5,716 nt of DNA from Deltaproteobacteria bacterium (GTDB lineage: Bacteria; Desulfobacterota_B; Binatia; UBA9968): NCBI GenBank assembly GCA_005879255.1, contig VBKY01000691.1:1-5716 (forward strand), read 5' to 3'. Below, one piece after another: positions 3,875 through 5,716 of this stretch. The translations under genes and the position numbers were made by a program. The notes below the pieces were generated by a model, which searched no databases, was not told the DNA's origin, and saw only the letters and a list, made by a program, of their open reading frames with translations. Numbering within the stretch: the first letter of the stretch is position 1; each line of letters starts with the position of its first letter.

Positions 3875-5542
3875 ATGCCTATGATGACGGGCTCACGCTT
3901 CTTTGCCGAGGCCATGCAAGCCTATGGCGTCACCCATATTTTTTTCGTCCCCACGATGCTGCTGCCGGCTATGGCGGAGATGGAGGATATGAATATCCGG
4001 CGCGTGGTGACTCACGGCGAAAAGGCGGCGGCCTACATGGCCGACGGCTACGCGCGCGCCTCGCATAAGCCGGGAATCTGTATGGCGCAAAACATTGGCG
4101 GCGCTAACCTCGCTGCAGGATTGAGGGACGCCTACATGGCTTGCTCTCCCGTGATCGCGATCACCGGAGGTCCCGACTCGGATTCAATGTATCGTTACCT
4201 CTATCAGGAGGTCGAGGATTTCTCGATGTTCGATCCGGTGACGAAATTCAATGCCCGAATCGACAAACTGAGCCGCTTGCCGGACCTACTTAGACAAGCC
4301 TTCCGAGAGGCGACCACCGGAGCGCCCAGACCCGTGCACCTCGAGATGCGAGGAAGTCATGGACAGGTAACTGAAGAGGAAGGCAACCTCGAACTGATCG
4401 TCGAAGAACAGTACAAACAGTATCCCGCTTTCAGACCCGAGCCGGAAATGGAGCGGATTCGCGAAGCAGCCAAAGCGCTGACCAGCGCGCAAAAACCCGT
4501 CATCGTCGCCGGTGGCGGAGTGACCGCTTCACAAGCAGAGCCGGAGGTCGTGGAGCTTGCGGAGAAGCTATCGATCCCGGTGGCAACTTCACTCAACGGC
4601 AAGGGGACCATCTCCGATGACCATCCACTCGCTCTGGGAGTTGTCGGAACCTATTCCCGCCGGTGCGCCAACCAAGGCGTGGCCGAAGCAGAGCTAGTAT
4701 TTTTCATCGGCAGCCACACCGGCAGCCAGGTGACGAACAATTGGAAGATTCCACGGCCAGGTACAGCCGTTATTCAGTTGGATATTTCGCCAGCTGATCT
4801 GGGCCGAAACTATCCGAACCGCGTCAGTCTGTTGGGAGACGCCAAAGTGACTCTGCGACAATTGATCGAGCAGCTAAAACCGATAGAACCCAGGACAAGC
4901 TGGATAAGGCGGGCGCAGCAGCTGGTAAGTGAATGGCGTGAGGAAGTGGCGCCAGTGCGCAACTCCGACGCCGTGCCGATGAGGCCGGAACGGATTTGCA
5001 AAGAGATCACTGACTTTCTACCTTCTAATGCAGTCTTGGTCTCAGACACGGGCCACTCCGGCATCTGGACGGGCAGCATGATCGATTTTAAAAAGCCGGA
5101 ACAAAGATATATTCGTTGTGCCGGCTCCCTCGGATGGGCTTTCCCGGCATCTCTAGGAGTTAAATGCGCTCTTTCCGATAGACCGGTTTTATGTTTCACC
5201 GGCGACGGTGGTTTTTATTATCATCTGGCCGAGCTCGAGACTGCCGCTCGCTTCGGCATCAACGCTGTCATCGTCGTCAATGACAACCGCTCTCTCAATC
5301 AAGAGATCAGGTTGTTCGATGCCGCTTACGGCGGGCAGCAACGAGGCAAATCCCGTGAGATGTGGGTTTTCGAAGATATCAATTTGGCGAAAGTTGCGGA
5401 AGCGATGGGTTGCTTCAGCGTCCGAGTCGAGCGGCCAAGCGAGCTAAAAGGCGCGCTGGAGCGCGCCTTCGCCGCAAACAAGCCGGCGGTGGTCGATGTC
5501 GTAAGCGACATCAACGCGCTGGCCTCGCGGGCGTGGAGCTAG
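3875..5542 (+). CDS. Thiamine-diphosphate-dependent enzyme, acetolactate synthase-like
   Basis: This complete 555-residue protein has the three-domain layout of the acetolactate synthase/benzoylformate decarboxylase superfamily. The N-terminal pyrimidine-binding domain (about 1-170) contains the activating glutamate E49 in VVTHGEKAAAYMADGYAR. The central domain (about 193-330) has a VIVAGGGV strand and LDISPADLGRNYP. The C-terminal pyrophosphate domain (about 385-540) has GDGGF (443-447) and N469-D-N471, the GDG...N metal/ThDP motif. It would bind ThDP and Mg2+ in the cytoplasm and act on a 2-oxo acid or related carbonyl compound. Substrate specificity (decarboxylase, carboligase or lyase) cannot be read from sequence. 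It lacks the markers that would make a biosynthetic IlvB call safe, so no gene symbol is given. The neighbouring cupin and amidohydrolase point to a catabolic role. Confidence 0.92.
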   Translation: MPMMTGSRFFAEAMQAYGVTHIFFVPTMLLPAMAEMEDMNIRRVVTHGEKAAAYMADGYARASHKPGICMAQNIGGANLAAGLRDAYMACSPVIAITGGPDSDSMYRYLYQEVEDFSMFDPVTKFNARIDKLSRLPDLLRQAFREATTGAPRPVHLEMRGSHGQVTEEEGNLELIVEEQYKQYPAFRPEPEMERIREAAKALTSAQKPVIVAGGGVTASQAEPEVVELAEKLSIPVATSLNGKGTISDDHPLALGVVGTYSRRCANQGVAEAELVFFIGSHTGSQVTNNWKIPRPGTAVIQLDISPADLGRNYPNRVSLLGDAKVTLRQLIEQLKPIEPRTSWIRRAQQLVSEWREEVAPVRNSDAVPMRPERICKEITDFLPSNAVLVSDTGHSGIWTGSMIDFKKPEQRYIRCAGSLGWAFPASLGVKCALSDRPVLCFTGDGGFYYHLAELETAARFGINAVIVVNDNRSLNQEIRLFDAAYGGQQRGKSREMWVFEDINLAKVAEAMGCFSVRVERPSELKGALERAFAANKPAVVDVVSDINALASRAWS

Positions 5543-5545
5543 CAA

Positions 5546-5595
5546 CCCCCACCTCTTTCCTCCCCCGCAAATCGCGTGCGAGGATTAGGAGGGGG
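5546..5595. repeat. C-run/G-run inverted repeat after ThDP gene
   Basis: CCCCCACC (5546-5553) can pair with GGAGGGGG (5588-5595) with one A-A mismatch. There is no following U-tract, so terminator function is doubtful. Confidence 0.35.
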
Positions 5596-5596
5596 A

Positions 5597-5623
5597 TTGA
5601 ACGGCTTGAACGATTTGAACTCT
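5597..5623 (+). repeat. Three 9-bp tandem repeats TTGAACNNN
   Basis: TTGAACGGC, TTGAACGAT and TTGAACTCT follow one another exactly in the spacer before the amidohydrolase gene. The role is unknown. The first six bases are identical in all copies, suggesting a spacer repeat or a binding-site array. Confidence 0.75.
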
Positions 5624-5660
5624 AGGGATTGCAGCCTGCACGGGTAGAAAGGATACGACA

Positions 5661-5716
5661 TTGAAGATCGACGTTCACGCGCATTACGTTCCGCACGAGT
5701 GCATCGGCGAGGTAAA
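5661..5716 (+). CDS. Amidohydrolase (ACMSD-like family), 5' end only
   Basis: Only the first 18 codons are present. A TTG start at 5661 follows AAAGGA (5648-5653) at seven bases. The translation begins MKIDVHAHYVPHECIGEV and contains D4-x-H6-x-H8, the first metal-binding motif of the amidohydrolase superfamily as seen in 2-amino-3-carboxymuconate-semialdehyde decarboxylase-like enzymes. These act on aromatic-ring-cleavage or carboxylic-acid intermediates. Its position after the ThDP enzyme suggests a shared catabolic operon. The gene continues beyond the window. Confidence 0.7.
   Translation, partial: MKIDVHAHYVPHECIGEV

Overview
The window falls into two parts. Positions 1-3241 look like a stretch of integron gene cassettes, all read on the + strand. 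Positions 3335-5716 look like an ordinary host metabolic cluster. The cassette call rests on three imperfect hairpins (632-714, 1242-1333, 2054-2116). Each ends in a GTTAGSC core box, begins with a roughly complementary box, and carries unpaired bases in one arm, which is the architecture of attC recombination sites. A fourth, weaker candidate ends at 3241. No integron integrase gene or attI site lies in the window. It is therefore either the distal part of an array or a CALIN (a cluster of attC sites lacking an integrase).

Cassette contents in order. Cassette 1 (about 1-708) holds two overlapping genes: a small PD-(D/E)XK-type nuclease-like protein and a protein with two CxxC zinc-ribbon pairs. 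Cassette 2 (709-1327) holds a 73-residue protein of unknown function, followed by about 300 bases without a convincing gene. That stretch contains an inverted-repeat element of about 90 bp. Cassette 3 (1328-2110) holds an uncharacterised gene whose reading frame is cut by an in-frame TGA and then stays open for 46 more codons. Cassette 4 (2111 to about 3235) holds a 298-residue protein with a helical segment and an RxxxxH motif reminiscent of HEPN domains. Base composition changes sharply between cassettes: 3 is A+T-richer, while 1 and 4 are strongly G+C-rich. This fits independent acquisition.

The downstream cluster runs in one direction. It comprises a cupin protein that appears to lack part of its first metal-binding motif, a complete 555-residue thiamine-diphosphate-dependent enzyme of the acetolactate synthase/benzoylformate decarboxylase superfamily, and the first 18 codons of an amidohydrolase with a DxHxH motif. 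Each gene has a good Shine-Dalgarno sequence. Together they suggest catabolism of a small organic or aromatic acid, but the substrate cannot be read from sequence.

The organism is probably a G+C-rich Gram-negative environmental bacterium, given the cassette array, the composition and the repeat-bearing intergenic spacers. The taxon cannot be fixed from this window.
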